Source: Puffinus mauretanicus (Eukaryota; Chordata; Aves; Procellariiformes; Procellariidae). From it: a DNA stretch of 64,000 bases. The DNA lies in NCBI GenBank assembly GCA_023333565.1, contig JAJKFH010003762.1:3100001-3164000 (forward strand), read 5' to 3'. This document shows, one piece after another, positions 46,101 to 58,813 of this stretch. Positions within the stretch are counted from its first letter, which is position 1, and every line of letters begins with the position of its first letter. The position numbers and the translations under genes are program-made. The notes below the pieces were generated by a model. It searched no databases. It saw only the letters and a program-made list of their open reading frames with translations, and was not told where the DNA came from.

Positions 46101-46584
46101 GAGAAAAAGACAGAGGATCAGGGAATGAAGACAGAAAAAGAATCCAGGAAAAAATACGAAATGCAAAGAAAAAATGGAGAAGGGTGGAACAGGAAAACTT
46201 TTTGAAATAAATTCATAAACTATTGTTTACCAAAAAAAAGGAAAAATAGGTGCTTTGCACCAGCTCTCTTGCTCTTTCCCATCATCATCTATCTCCAGCT
46301 CTTCTTTTATTGCTATGTCTTTCTGACGTGCAGATTTTCTAGCTTTTTGGCCTGTAGGCTTCACTTGCCTTATTCTAACGCATACTAATTTGTAAAAGGA
46401 GTTCAAGATGTACATGTGCATGTTCACCACACGAAATGTGGCTAAAACGAGCCACAGTGTGACAATTTACATGAAGCATGAGAAACCTTCAGGAATTGTC
46501 TGCTGATCTTTCCCTCAGCTCCCCCATGGAGACTTTGCCATGGTTACTTGCTGCTTGCAGGTGTCACCAGACTCCCTTGCTCTG
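43137..46584. other. Unique DNA, no gene seen
   Basis: No gene recognised. A TCTTTG/CAAAGA inverted pair lies at 44633-44650. A 35-nt exon-like interval, 45374-45408 (plus), sits between CAAACTCCTTCTTATTAG and GTGAGT with one open frame reading PINNDPQAKLI. A region near 45946-45990 faintly recalls the reverse complement of the MIR 'cctcagtttcc' text but is too short to call. Confidence 0.5.
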
Positions 46585-46637
46585 CAGTCTCACTGAAGTC
46601 AAGGAGATCTGAATCCAAGAGCAGAAGTTGGCCTTTA
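46585..46637 (+). repeat. Possible ancient amniote interspersed repeat fragment
   Basis: AGTCTCACTGAAGTCAAGGA and a following GAATCCAAG/GAAGTTGGCC segment resemble the recurrent amniote repeat text 'cattgaagtcaatgg ... gaatttggcc'. It lies only 130 bp from a second candidate of similar kind. Confidence 0.35.
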
Positions 46638-46768
46638 CGATTCACTTCCATGTAGCATATGTTACTATATTGTATACCAAGAGATGTAACTGAGAAGAAC
46701 CGTGGTATTTACAGTATGCTAAAATTTAACTATTGCTGTTAAATTCAGCCTTCTGAAGCCTGTGGGCC

Positions 46769-46880
46769 ACATCCCAAAGACTTTACCCATGTTTTACTTC
46801 ATCTCGTGTGAGGTAGGACTCCTATTGCTGAGGAACAAATGATGCAATATGAATAAGGATTCGGGATCTGGCTCCATGCC
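46769..46880 (+). repeat. Ancient amniote interspersed repeat fragment
   Basis: The order ATCCCAAAGACTTTACCCATG, TTTTACTTCATC, GTGTGAGGTAGGACTCCTAT and a terminal GGATTCGGGATCTGGC follows the well-known amniote repeat that reads 'aaacacttacgcatgtgcttaacttca ... gtgagtagtcccattg ... caggatcgggcc'. The match is degenerate across about 110 bp. The family name should be set by a repeat search. Confidence 0.45.
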
Positions 46881-48357
46881 CATTAGCAAACTGAGGTAGT
46901 CCAGTGGTAACTAGTTCCCTTAATGAGTAGGGCAGAAGAGGTAACATTGACTAGAGTGAGGGATACTGATCTATTTTTTTAATTATTATTTTTGGTAGCA
47001 ATGTCAGAGAATAGAATGTTATTTTAAGAGACATTTAGCAAGTAGCAATGAGTTTTCTTTCTGACACACAGAGGGATGAAGTTGAAGGTGATACAGTGGG
47101 TATGGAGGCTGCTGCAAAAATACGTGGGTCTGTGACACTTTAAAAAAAGATACTGCCTGTAAAATCAGTAACACAGAGAACAACTTACAGCACACTTGCT
47201 GAATTTTAAAGGACTGTAATATACTATAGGGTCAAGTATCTCCATCGTTCCTCAGCCTGATTATTTCTTCTTTTACAAGGTTGATGGTCCCAAAATAGTG
47301 AGATAATCTTCATCATACAGAAAAGGTGTGAGAGTCTGCTCACAATCTGGTTGTGTGTAGGTCTCTGTATTTCCAGGTGAGTGATACTACCCACATGTCT
47401 GTGTCCATACATCCCTCTGCCTGTAATGCAATTTTGCAGCAGCAGGATTAGAACAGATTGCTGGCATTATGGCAGCAAGGATATTGTTGGAAGTAACTTG
47501 GCAACACTTGTAGGTGTTGTGACGCTGGCTCTTTGCTCAAGGGCAAGGACAGGGGAGGGGATGCTGGATACCAACCAGTGAGAGAAATAATGTCAGAAAA
47601 GTTCAGAAGATGAAAGCAGTGACAGTAAATAAGTCTAAAATTATTTTAGGTTTACATACTTTAAGTCCTCAGTGACTGAAAACACAGCCAAGAATTGCTT
47701 CAGCAATATTCCTTCATAAATCTGCATAATAATCTCTCAGAGGGGCTTTGGTGAAATTACAAGTATTCATTTACTAAATTGGGTTCAGTGTCTGTATCAT
47801 ACGCTGTATGAATATTCAGTGCCATGAATTCATCCAAACTATATTGAAGTTAGCATGGTCCGCAAGCTAACTCAAATGATAACCCAGACAGTAGGCATGG
47901 GCAGAAAGGACTTTCTTTTAAAAAATAAAAAACAACTTTCACTAGAATCCAGTAAAGAAATATTTAGCAGCTATGTCCCTAAGAATGGCAGTAGTACATG
48001 CACATAATTTTTTTCTTGTGGAATTTCTGATCTTTATAGCTCTGAATTCAGCAACAAATGTTTTCTTGCTAGAAAGCGACCACAAACATAATGCAAAAGA
48101 TTTATGAGTGATTTATCAAATAATACAATGATAACTGCCAGCCAGATGCAAGAAAAATGTTTGACTGGGAGACTAATAATAGAAACACTGAACATAAAAT
48201 ACAGTGACCTTCATACAAAGCAATGACTGGTCTTAGGTGACTGAGAAAACTTTTCAGAGTCAAAGATGGTACTGTGAGCTGCAATAACTGTAATCCTGCA
48301 TAACTCTCCAGTGTTTTGTACATTATGAATCAAATATATGAAAAAAAAAAGACCTAC
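46881..48357. other. Unique DNA, no gene seen
   Basis: No coding exon recognised. A splice-pair interval at 47280-47376 (plus; TTTCTTCTTTTACAAG before, TTCCAG|GTGAGTGA after) has stops in all frames and could only be non-coding. A poly-A run is at 48341-48350. Confidence 0.5.
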
Positions 48358-48567
48358 CTAAAGAAAAATCTGGGGTAGTGAGTGTCTGCAGCATACAAAG
48401 TATCTCATCTGAGTGTGAAATGGATTGAATCCAGGTTGAATGCCATACTCTGAGCATTTGTCCATCACCATCATATCCACTCTTGCTCTGGTCTTGTTTG
48501 GGTAACCCAAGCCAGCACTCCTTTCCCTCCAAGGTTGCTGCTTTGAACACAAGATGTTGCAGCAATT
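48358..48567 (-). other. Candidate 210-nt exon (strong splice pair, two open frames)
   Basis: On the minus strand TTCTTTTATTTTTTGTAG, ending at 48568, is a near-ideal acceptor, and CTTTAG|GTAGGT starts a plausible donor at 48357. The interval is exactly 210 nt. One frame is open throughout and past the donor (it contains LEGKECWLGLPKQDQ and TLTTPDFSLG). A second is open for 69 codons and closes with TAG exactly at the exon end. Neither product is recognised. No neighbouring exon could be tied to it. It is one of the better exon candidates here, but a pseudo-exon remains possible. Confidence 0.22.
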
Positions 48568-51500
48568 CTACAAAAAATAAAAGAAGTAACTCACAACTTG
48601 GAGATTTCAGAAGCTGTCTGTGGCGAATTGAGAGACACCCAAGAAGTCACTCATGCTACATAGGAGAACGTGGTGCACTTCGAAGGCAAATGTTTAGTGG
48701 GTGGTTTCTGTGGACCAAATGGCAGCAAGTGAAATGCAGAGCAGAATGATAACTATGAGAAACTGCTCCAGTGGGTAGTTTCTCCACTTCTTATGTCAAA
48801 TGGCATGGGAGTTTCAGCCTGTTTCCACAGAAGGCATCATTACCTGAGGAAGTATTTTTGTCAGTGATCATTGCAGACAGACTAGTAGATTGCCTGTTTT
48901 TGTTAATTTTTTTTCCTGCTTTCTAGGTTTCCATTATTTTCCCACCTCACGTGAGATTATTTTAGTCATTGTTTAGATGTTTAAAGAGAATGTTCAGTTC
49001 ACAAATCTCCAGCACTTCTAGGGATTGTGCTTGTGTTCTCTGTAAGGTAAATTCTGTGATTTATACTCAAACTGTGCCTCTCTCCCTTGGCATTTCTACT
49101 GGTTATTCTTAGCTCTTATTCATGGTATGACCTGTTTCTTCACCAAAGGTCCAATATTGAGACCAAATGGAGAGGTGTTTAGAGGGAGCTTACACTTCAT
49201 TATTACAGAGCATTTAATCTTTATCGCTTGCTCTGTGGGTGAACGAAGGGCTTCAGATGCCATGACTGCCAGTCCTGGCACCTTTTCTAGCAACAAATTC
49301 ATTTATATAAAGTCAAGGTATATATATAATGTGTTTACACTTACATATTTCCTTATGTTTTTTATGCTAGCAGAATGGAAAAATACCACAACAAGGGCTG
49401 CAAAATTCAAGTTGATAAAAAATGAGGAAGTTGGTCCAAACTAAAAAGAAAAAATGTACGTAATGGCACCAAGGCCATATATGGTCATAAGGGAATTTGT
49501 GAATCATTCAGGGAAATTAATTTCTGAGGGGTCTGGGGAGAGTTCCAGGAATGAGCGGCGAGAGGAGCTGGGAAGCGGGATCAGCTTAGGGTTGTGATTT
49601 AGCACTCTTCGGTGGGATGACAGGGCACAGATCTTCGTGCATTTGCTCTTCTGCTATTCCTAGGTGAAATGGCAAACACTGAGCTCCATGTCTGCTGTGT
49701 AAAAATGGGGGTTCGTCACTGGAGGCTTTCTTAAACTACTGCCAGATTAAACAAAAAACCCCAAACGCCAACCAAATAAATAAGAATAACTTTACATGCA
49801 ATCAATACGGCAATGAGCTGATACAGGGCCTGATTTTTTTCCATTACTGAAGAACAGTCACTGCCTCCTAGAGAGAATGAAATTGAGCCACTACCACGAA
49901 AGCTTCAGGGATTAAGTAGTCACAAAGGGGAAACGTCCGTTAGTAAAGAAAACTCGCATGGATGATTTTGAGAAAAATCATCCCTTCAGTTTTGATCTCT
50001 GAGTGATGTCGCTAGCATTGTGCTCATCTGTTATTGCGCAAGGACAGGAGAGTCCTTTGAATTCAAGTTGTTTGTAAAGCAGCTAAACAGCTGCTTCCAG
50101 CTGGAAATTTCAGCATCCAGGAGCTGTTTCAAAGAGGGATAAATCTGTGAGTCCAGAGCCTCCTCGCCAGGTCCTGAATCACCTTGTGCTACCTTCAGCC
50201 TCTCCCCTCTCTTTTTTCCCTCTCCCTCTTTATTTTTAATCTTTTGGTAAAGATAGGCAGTGACTTAAAAAAGCAATGAAGGAAACTGATGATCATTGTA
50301 CTTTTTCTCCAAACAGTTTTTGGTTTTAGCTAGTTTGAAAAGATTTCAGGCTTTCAGGTTCTTTCACCTGAACATCCTCCATCTAAGGATCACTTTCTCG
50401 GTGGTTATATTTGCCAGGTTAGCAATCAGAAAATCTTGATCAAGAGAGTTCTTTTGCATTGGTTGCTTTCCATTCATATATGTCAAAGCGGCTTATGCCA
50501 AATCATCATAAGGTATAAAACACATTCTTGTATTCAACAAGGAGAAAGCATAATAATCATTTAGAGTCTACATTGTGACACTACTCTGTTGCTTAGCGAG
50601 GGCATTGATTATGCTCAAGAGAAGTTTGAGGAACAGCTTTCTTTAGTCTCAAATTTGCGACAGTTCCCCTTTGAGTTGGCAGTACATTAATGGAAATGGA
50701 AACTTGCCTCATTCTAAATGTCAGAATAATAGAGCACCAAAAACAATTCAGTCATGTCTTTCAAACCACGCACATATGGTTCAGCACCAAATGTCACTAT
50801 TCTTCCCCACTTCCTTTCCATTTGTCACTATCTCTGTTGATTATCATTGTTTGGGTTGAAACTTTCATGAAGGCTGAGTGCAGAGCTCACCTTGACGGTA
50901 ACTAGACATATTCACAGCATATTCTATACTTGGTATATGCCTAATATAGTCTTCCCAGATGCAACGGATTGGAGATGCTGGGTGTTATTACCACTCATAT
51001 ACTCCAGAAAAGTTCAATCTGACTCTTCCTTATTCTTGAGAATTTGTTTCCATTACCTTGCTGACTTCTTTAGGACAAGTTACACCAGCAATACCAAGTA
51101 GAATGGAAGGAATTACATTGTTAATTTTCTCTTGCCAAATGCAGAAAGTCTGTAAAATAGCTAGCAAGTACTCAGCCATAAGAGCAGCTTTTTAATTTTT
51201 TTCTTTTTCATGAATGCTAAGACTTTGAACACCATAATAACATTTTCCTTAAGAGTGTACCTTCCTATGTGTCCTCTTTCCTAAAATAATGCCCTTTTAT
51301 GGCTTAAAATGGTAACTCAGTTTGTCATTATTTTACCTGTTGTGATACTATTTATCATCCAGATAAACTGGTTGTCATCCAGACTTTCAGATAGATACAT
51401 TTCCTGCCCTAAAAGATTTCAATCCTGTGGCAGGTGTAAAGCAACAGCTAAGAGAGGGAAAAAGGTGTGGGAAAGGAAGAAGATGGACAAAGCAGAGTTA

Positions 51501-52011
51501 TAAACATGGCATGCAAAAACTATCTTAAGGGACTGGTAAGTCTTCAAAAATCAAATATTCCAGAGTTGAAAAATGCCCCAAATATGCAGCCTGTGACCAC
51601 ATAATTGCGTATTATTTTCCCTTTTTCTTCCCAGAAGATGTTGGACTCATTCAATGAGCAGAATGGGTGACATTCACTTAATGAATTTTCTGTGTCAAAG
51701 TGCTGTAACTTGTAAAAACAAATGCCTCAATGAGGTTGTTTTTAGTTGGGGAAAAATTGTAATTTTTGTCTTCTGGCCTCTTTTTGAGAAACAAATAAAC
51801 TAAATAAATTCAACTGGAACCACCTATCTGGCTTCAGAAATTTCTAAATGATTGACGCTTCATCAATTGATGAGGAAGAGAAAATGGAATTGTACAGTAG
51901 TAAACGTCATTCTTCTCCCCAAATGTTAACCACTCTGCCCTTTCCCTATGTTTCACCATGGGATGAGAGATACCATTGGAGATTATTTCACTAATCCTTG
52001 TTTTTTCTTAG
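48568..52011. other. Unique DNA, no gene seen
   Basis: No gene or mobile element recognised. A perfect 10-bp palindrome, CTCACGTGAG (48946-48955), contains an E-box. A short TA run lies at 49319-49332. Plus-strand frame 49127-49444 (105 codons) has no supporting context. Confidence 0.55.
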
Positions 52012-52069
52012 TTACTTGTGCTTGTCTGTTGCTGGAGAAGCATTCAGAAAAGACTGCTAATATGTACAG
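52012..52069 (+). other. Candidate 58-nt exon (splice-pair)
   Basis: A branch-point-like CACTAATCC and TTGTTTTTTCTTAG precede, and TACAG|GTATGA follows. Two frames are open across the 58 nt: one reads TCACLLLEKHSEKTANMY, the other is hydrophobic (LLVLVCCWRSIQKRLLICT). The length would shift frame if skipped. No flanking exon or family is recognised. Confidence 0.15.
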
Positions 52070-55000
52070 GTATGATCAAGTGTGGTAAACTTGCTTAACA
52101 CAGGCTGCAAGTCTAAGCTCAAAATTGGTCTTTTTGAGTAGCAGACACTTTCCTCTAAACTTCTGTCGGGAGATTTCGTTTTTGTTTTCATTTTCATTCA
52201 GCTCTTCTCTTCTTGGCCCAAAGCATGGCCTGAAGGCACGGCAATGAAGGGTATACCAGCAATTTGAGAAGAAAACTCCTGAATTATTTTATTTTCCACC
52301 CTTACTCACAAATGTTAGAGAGGATCAGATCATTTTATGTATGCCAGTACCACGTGACAAGCCTTTCAACTGACGAGGAGAATGACAGAGTATCGTCCGC
52401 TGATTTTCCAACCGTGGCATGATATTACGGTGGGAGTGAGGTGAGTGTGAAAGCCCCGTTCCTGCTGGAGAGAGCAGGCATCCCCAGGGACAGGGGTAAG
52501 TGGCTGGGGGTGGGCATGGTGGGCACTGGATCAGTCAGCTGCCTTGCTGCAAAGGGACGTGAATGTGGCAATGTGGCCAGCAGCTTTCCTTCTCCAGAGG
52601 AAAGGCAGAGGAAACGGATCCTGATTAATATTTGCACCAACACTGTGTTATGTCCACCAAGCAGTACAGGGGGCCACTTGAGTGAAGTACTTTATAATTA
52701 ATCAATCTGAACCCCCTTTCCATTTCTATCCTTCAATATGAAGAACTTGGTGTAGCTGAGAGGTCAGGCCATTGTTCTCAGTGGAAAGCAAGAATTTAGA
52801 AACATTTTAATCATATATTCAAGTTGATATAGCCACCTGAACAGAGGTTTTGTATATGATCTAATAATGTTAATCCACTATTCCGAATGTGGATTTGTTC
52901 TATTTAAAAAATGCATGAGAAACTGGTTTCCCAACAACCATTTAAAATGACTGTTTACTTTAGTAGGCTGAAGTATTTTAATTTGTTTCTTTGTGTAAAG
53001 AACTAACAAAGAGAAGTGTAAGTAAAATTGAGAACACAGAACTTCTCTTAGTTTTCAGTAGATAAGCATTGTTTTGCAATCTGAGACTCTCTTTGTACAA
53101 CAAGGTCTTATAAATAATTTTCAGACATCCAAAGAACATATGTATTCCTTTAGCAATACAAAAGTCTGTAGTAGAAATAAAAATAAACTTGAAATACATG
53201 TTAGGTTCTTTAAAATTCACTTGGAGGTCTATTATGTTCTGGTGAGAAGGATTGTCAGGAGCTACAGCACATACATCACCAAGCTTTTAAACAAAACATC
53301 TTCCACTTCTCCAGGAAATAAATATCAGTTGTACTTTAAAAATTATTTAACAAATATGTTTTATGGCCACTGTATATCAGCACTTATTGCTGTGTAAATT
53401 AAAATAACTGATCAATTAATACAGAAGTAATTTTATTACCAAATGGATAGAGGAGGTCTGAAAAACCCTAATTAAAAGCATTGTCTGCTCTGTTTTACAC
53501 TAATGATTCTCTAAGAACCAATGTTATTTGTGAATTAGCTTAATCACAAAGGAATTAAAGAGAACAAAATTATTTGTATGAAAATAGTACTCTAAATGCA
53601 TGGAGGCTAGACAGAAAAAGTGCCCAGAGTCATTTCTATATTTGATCAACTGGCTTGTCTAATCCATTTTACTGTGGATAGTTGGCCTGACATGACTTCA
53701 GATTAGTTTAATAGGGATTAAAGTGGCATGAAGTGTATAAATCTATGAATTTGCAAGTACAAACATGTTTAGGAATTCATTTATCTTTAAGGGCAGAAGG
53801 AGGGGAGAAAGTTCAAAGTAAAATCTGGATACATTTGTAAACACAGATAATTCCACAAGAAATCTGGAAAACAACTAAAAACCACGCAATTTGGGCAGCA
53901 AACCCTGACGACTTTACTCAGTTTCTCTGCACAAAATCAATTACTAAAGTAAAACAAGAAAGACACCAAGATTTGGTGCTTGGAGAACTGATGTGGAAGT
54001 TCTTAGGTAAACCTACAAGTCCTGTTGATTACTGCCCAAATAAAGCAGACCTCTGGCATTCAGCTTTCTGAGCTGGCATGATCAGCACATAATGTCTTTG
54101 GAGCTAGAGCTGCCAAGAGAAAGGGATCAGAGGCAGCCAAATTATGATATCACACCAATAAAACCTCATCGTAGTGACATACATAAAACACTCTGTAAAT
54201 TGCTTTTTGTAACTTTTAATTTATTAAGAGCTTTTGAACTATGTTTTCATTCTGTGACATGTTTTCATTTACCTCTCATATCCTTCATTAATTTGTTTCC
54301 TGTTTGAGAAATAATACCACATTTTTGGCAGTTTGAAACTGCTGAAAAAATATATCATACCCTACATGAAGTAGCTTGCCAGAGAATCAGGAGTGTGCGG
54401 TATTTTGAATTGCTAGGCTGAATTACAGTGAATTATTTGACTATTCAATTTGCCTAGTATCAAGGTTGAGTCATGATAACTGCCTGTCATGCTGCTGTTT
54501 GCTCATCCCTAAGCCCAAATTCAGAGCAGCTTCTGCAGCTGATGTTTGGGGCCTTGGAGAATTTGGAGATGCTGGATTCGTGCTTTGGAGAGTGGTGTGT
54601 GGACCTGTTTGTGGGGCGGCTTGCAGTGATAAAACAGTTCAGACACAGTTTTCCCTGCTAGTTCCGGGAATGTTGGGGACGTACCACCAGCAGACCTAGC
54701 TCAGCGTTCAAACTTTGGCGTCCTGCTCCCTTCCCAGGTGCTCTCTTTCTCTGCCGTAAGTTCATAAAGGTGACTCAGCCATTCTGGGAATGGGACCAAA
54801 GGCATAAATGGACAGAGTAAAGGATTAAAATAACTCAATATCACATCAAGTAGTGCTGACCCCTCAGATATCCATCCATAAATCCATTCGAGAAACATTT
54901 ATGCTTCTCCTACAGCCTGCTCGGCACATTTTTCCAGCTATGCCTGCACAAACAACTGTTCAGCCATGAGCTGCAAAGTTTCTGAAGGAAGCCTGAAACT

Positions 55001-56825
55001 CTCTCCCAAAAGCTCCTCTTCACCCTCGCCCCTCAAAACATCCTTGCCTAAACTGTAACTGGCTTTATAGTCCATTAGCTAAAAGGCAACTGTTTCAAAG
55101 CATTAGGTCTGTAACTTTGAAGACCAAAGCAGTTAGATCTTGTTACAGGTAGAGTTTGCAACTATTGAAAATATATAGCACATATGGAACCCTACAGATA
55201 TTATACCCTTTCACTTTGCTAATACCGATCTCTTTGTGTTACCTATGATCTAAGTCAGAAAATTTCTTTTCAAGAAACTGGAACAACAAAGAAATGTGGT
55301 TAAAAGTAAGGAAATCAGTACAAAGCTAGCTGAAGTTTCCTTTTCTTTCCAGTCTGCTGTGTAGAACATCGGTCAAGAAGGGAGTTACAATACCTTTGAA
55401 GATGACCTTTCAAGGCCAGGCCATTCAGGTGATATTAATATTTCTTGCCAGCTCCAGAGTTAAACCCCACGGGAGGGGAAGAGAGTGTTTGAATTGAGGG
55501 ACACAGAATCCAAAGCGGCTTTTGGAATGGGTTGATGGGAAGGGCTTAATCGCACTTGGGAAAGATTTCCCACAGTTCGTGTGTCAGACAGGGAGGAAAG
55601 ATCTTATGAAAGCAACAGGGGCCAAAGTTTTTGTGATGAAAACTGGGACAGAGAAGAAAAAGCTTATTTTTGTTTCCTTCCGAGATATGACTGGATTTTG
55701 ATATGAAAAAATATCGGCTTCTTGCTGTGTAGGAAGCTCATACGGTGAGATCAAAGAATAGCGAGTGTCTGGCTGCTAGCTCACATAGATTTTAAAAGCT
55801 GGGTATTTAAAATTAAGAAAGTCAAACCCTGGAGCAAACAAGAAATGAATGAACGCTCAACACTCAGTGCTACTCTACCTAAGAAAGAAAGCTGGAGACT
55901 GATTTCCCTACGTTCAAGGGTGACCATGGAGAACCCTGGGGGTTGCGCTTTTGCCATGATGGGATCTATCCTGGGATGTGCTGAACACCAGCTGAAATCC
56001 AGCTATGGCAGGAGTCACTAGAGGGTACTGTAATACACAGTATTATTTCTTGTGCATGAGTGACATTCATTCTTCCTGTCAAAACTGAGGCTTGTCATCT
56101 AATTTTTGGGGGGAGAGGCTCATGTAAATAGAAATAATTTTATTATTAACTCTGTCTTCAACTGTCTGGCTAGACTCACTTGCCTGGGTATCAGTCTACT
56201 AGAACAGGGCAATGCCTGCATGTTATTCATCAACATCTTCATTGGAGGACCAATGTGGTCATGGGAAATGAAACTGGAAGAAAACATGTATTTTCCCTAA
56301 CACTAGTTTCACCGCTAAATTCAAACCAGCTTGCAGTACAGTGAAAGCTACTCCCCAAAACCACACTTGATCTCATGCAGATTAGCAATGCTGTACTGTG
56401 TGGGTTCAGAGACATTATGATCTATAGTGTAGATATACACTCAAGAATCAACCCCCCAAGCAGTCAGTCACTTCCCCAGAAATAAATTGAATGACTTTGA
56501 TGCTAAGGACTTTCCTATACACTGCTGTCCTGGGATTCGGAACAGATATTTTGCACAGTGCCATGCAATGCCATTCAGAGTTGAGGCTGAACCTTGTGTG
56601 GATGTCTCACCTTCTAGCCCAGATACCTCCTCATCTCTGAGTCCCTCCGGGCATTGCCAGGTGTTCTGGGAAAGGGTGTGAAAAAAGAGGTAACTCACTC
56701 CCCCTCTCCTTCCTCTTATTTTAGACTTCCAGTAAGGAGGAGATTTACACACAGCTCCTGGGAGACTTTTATTGCTAGTGGTTAGTTGTACTGCATGAAT
56801 ATATTTTCTTTTCTGAGTGCCTTTC
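52070..56825. other. Unique DNA, no gene seen
   Basis: No exon, RNA gene or mobile element recognised. A minus-strand frame, 56468-56827, with an ATG start has 119 codons, with no recognised domain; its ATG sits directly beside the TA-rich microsatellite. Confidence 0.5.
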
Positions 56826-56855
56826 ATATATCTATAGATCTATATATATATGTAT
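56826..56855. repeat. Short TA-rich simple repeat
   Basis: About 30 bp of TATATC/TAGATC/TATATATATA units; too short to say more. Confidence 0.8.
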
Positions 56856-58785
56856 TTCACCACCATTGAATCTGCATTTTGTGAATTAATTATAATTCTG
56901 GTGTCAGAATGAATGATAAAATGTGGTTGTGTTGCTGTCTAGGAGGTTAGATATTCTCTTTCAGATATGGATAACAAATTCATGTTTGTGATTATTAACT
57001 CAATCTAGATAATTTGAACTGTTGTCAGATCCAGCTGACAGGATATAGTTGTAGCTATTACATACATGATCCTGGAAGCCTGAATCTGGGTCTCCTGTTC
57101 TCCCATTCTTTCCTTTTCATATATGCTGTCTTGACATTTGATCTCATATAGGTATTAATTTCTCATCTCATAGTTTGCAATTTCAGTTTCTTTTTTGGTT
57201 GGCAAATTGTAATCAGAGTTATTTTTGTTTTCTGCAGATATGGTAATTTTTTACTAAGTAGTCAATGAGTACTTGCTAGTTATAATATGGTTGTTCTGAT
57301 TATTCGTTATTTGTGCTGTGTGAATGACCACTGAAGTCATATGGTTCTTTAATCTTGATAGGACAAGTAAAAGAGATACATAAGTAATCACATTTCTGAT
57401 CTTTACATTATTTATATACATTTTCAGTGTGGTATTTTATGTTCAATAAAACTTCATTTTTTTCCAAAATATTCAGATCTTTCAAAATTTTTCCAAATAT
57501 TCTGTTAAATTACTCATATGTTCTTGTAGCCACAAGATTGGACTCTGAATTTGTCCTGTTGAGAATGACTTCTAATCACAGAGTTATTAATTTCTATTTT
57601 ACTTGAAACACTTGAAAACATCTCAACATTTAACACACTTCAGTGAATTAAATGCAAATAATACTAATTGCAGCAAACAACAAGGTATTATTAAGCACAA
57701 ATAATAGTGAGAGAAAAATGACGCATAATATACTAAAATTATTGAAAGTAAATTTTCAGAACAGTTCCTAGAAATAGCTGTCCATTTTCTGAACTCTTCT
57801 AATCACTTTGTCCCAGTGGAAGCTGCCGTTTTGCTTACAGTCCACAGAGAAGATCCAGATTTATTATGCAGAACGGGAGTGGGAGAAGGCAGAAGCCTAT
57901 TCACGTGCATAAGAAAGAAGGGACTTCAAAGGGTGTAGCTCTGCTTTGAAAAGTGACTACGTAAAATCACAAGTTCTTCCCCAGTTTTGCTGCCTGTGTG
58001 CATTCAGAGTTACATCTGCTGACCTTAGTGACAAAAATAGTTTTACTGATCTTTAAACTTACTAGCCCTGATGAGCAATACAGACCAAGAGGCTGAGCCA
58101 CATCCCATTCCTCCCCGTTCACTATCAGTAGGGTAACTCCCTGTACGTCACTCTAAAGTACAGCTGGTCACACCTGTGCCTACCCACAGATGGCAATCGG
58201 GGTGCTCAGAGGTCACTGAAGGTATACTCTGAAAACAGTAAGGCTGCTCAAGGACAACTGACAAAATAATCTGTCTCTCAGGCTCCTTGGTACCAGCAAT
58301 AATGTGCAGGAAGGAATAAACCCAGTTTGATTTTCATATTTTAACTTGAGTTTGCCAGGCTGAGAGTTGAAAGCAAATTTGCTCTCTAGTTTCCTCTTTT
58401 TTTTCTCTTGTAAAATAGCAGATTTGCTATAAAGAACCTCAAACTATACTCCTATATAAAAACTACAGGAACACCTCAGTCCCCCCCAATGCAACCCCAT
58501 TTTACTTTCCCGTATAGAAATTTGCTGTGCTTCAGGGTAAATGTAGGTGCTGAAAAGTGTTATGGGTGAGTCAACACTTTGGGCATAACAGAGCTTTCAA
58601 ATAAAACCTTCTGAAAAGCAGAAACAGAAGTATTACTCATCTCCTTTTTTTCTTGCTGCCAAACTTGTTTCTCCTTCAAGATCACAGTTTTTTTCTCATT
58701 TGTAATCCTATTAGAAAAAGACATGGAAGTAAACTGTCATATGAGGACAAATCTATTGTGTGATAGAAAATGTTTGCTACGATGT
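56856..58785. other. AT-rich unique DNA, no gene seen
   Basis: Long stretches are very AT-rich (about 57000-57750). No open frame of note, no mobile element recognised. Confidence 0.6.
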
Positions 58786-58813
58786 TTATCTATCTGTCTA
58801 TCTATGGCTATAT
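58786..58813. repeat. Short TATC tetranucleotide repeat
   Basis: Five to six TATC/TGTC/TATG units (TTATCTATCTGTCTATCTAT) form a short interrupted tetranucleotide tract. Confidence 0.8.

Noticed and set aside
47280..47376. 97-nt interval with a good acceptor and donor
   Set aside because: Stops in all three frames; could only be a non-coding exon and there is no other support.
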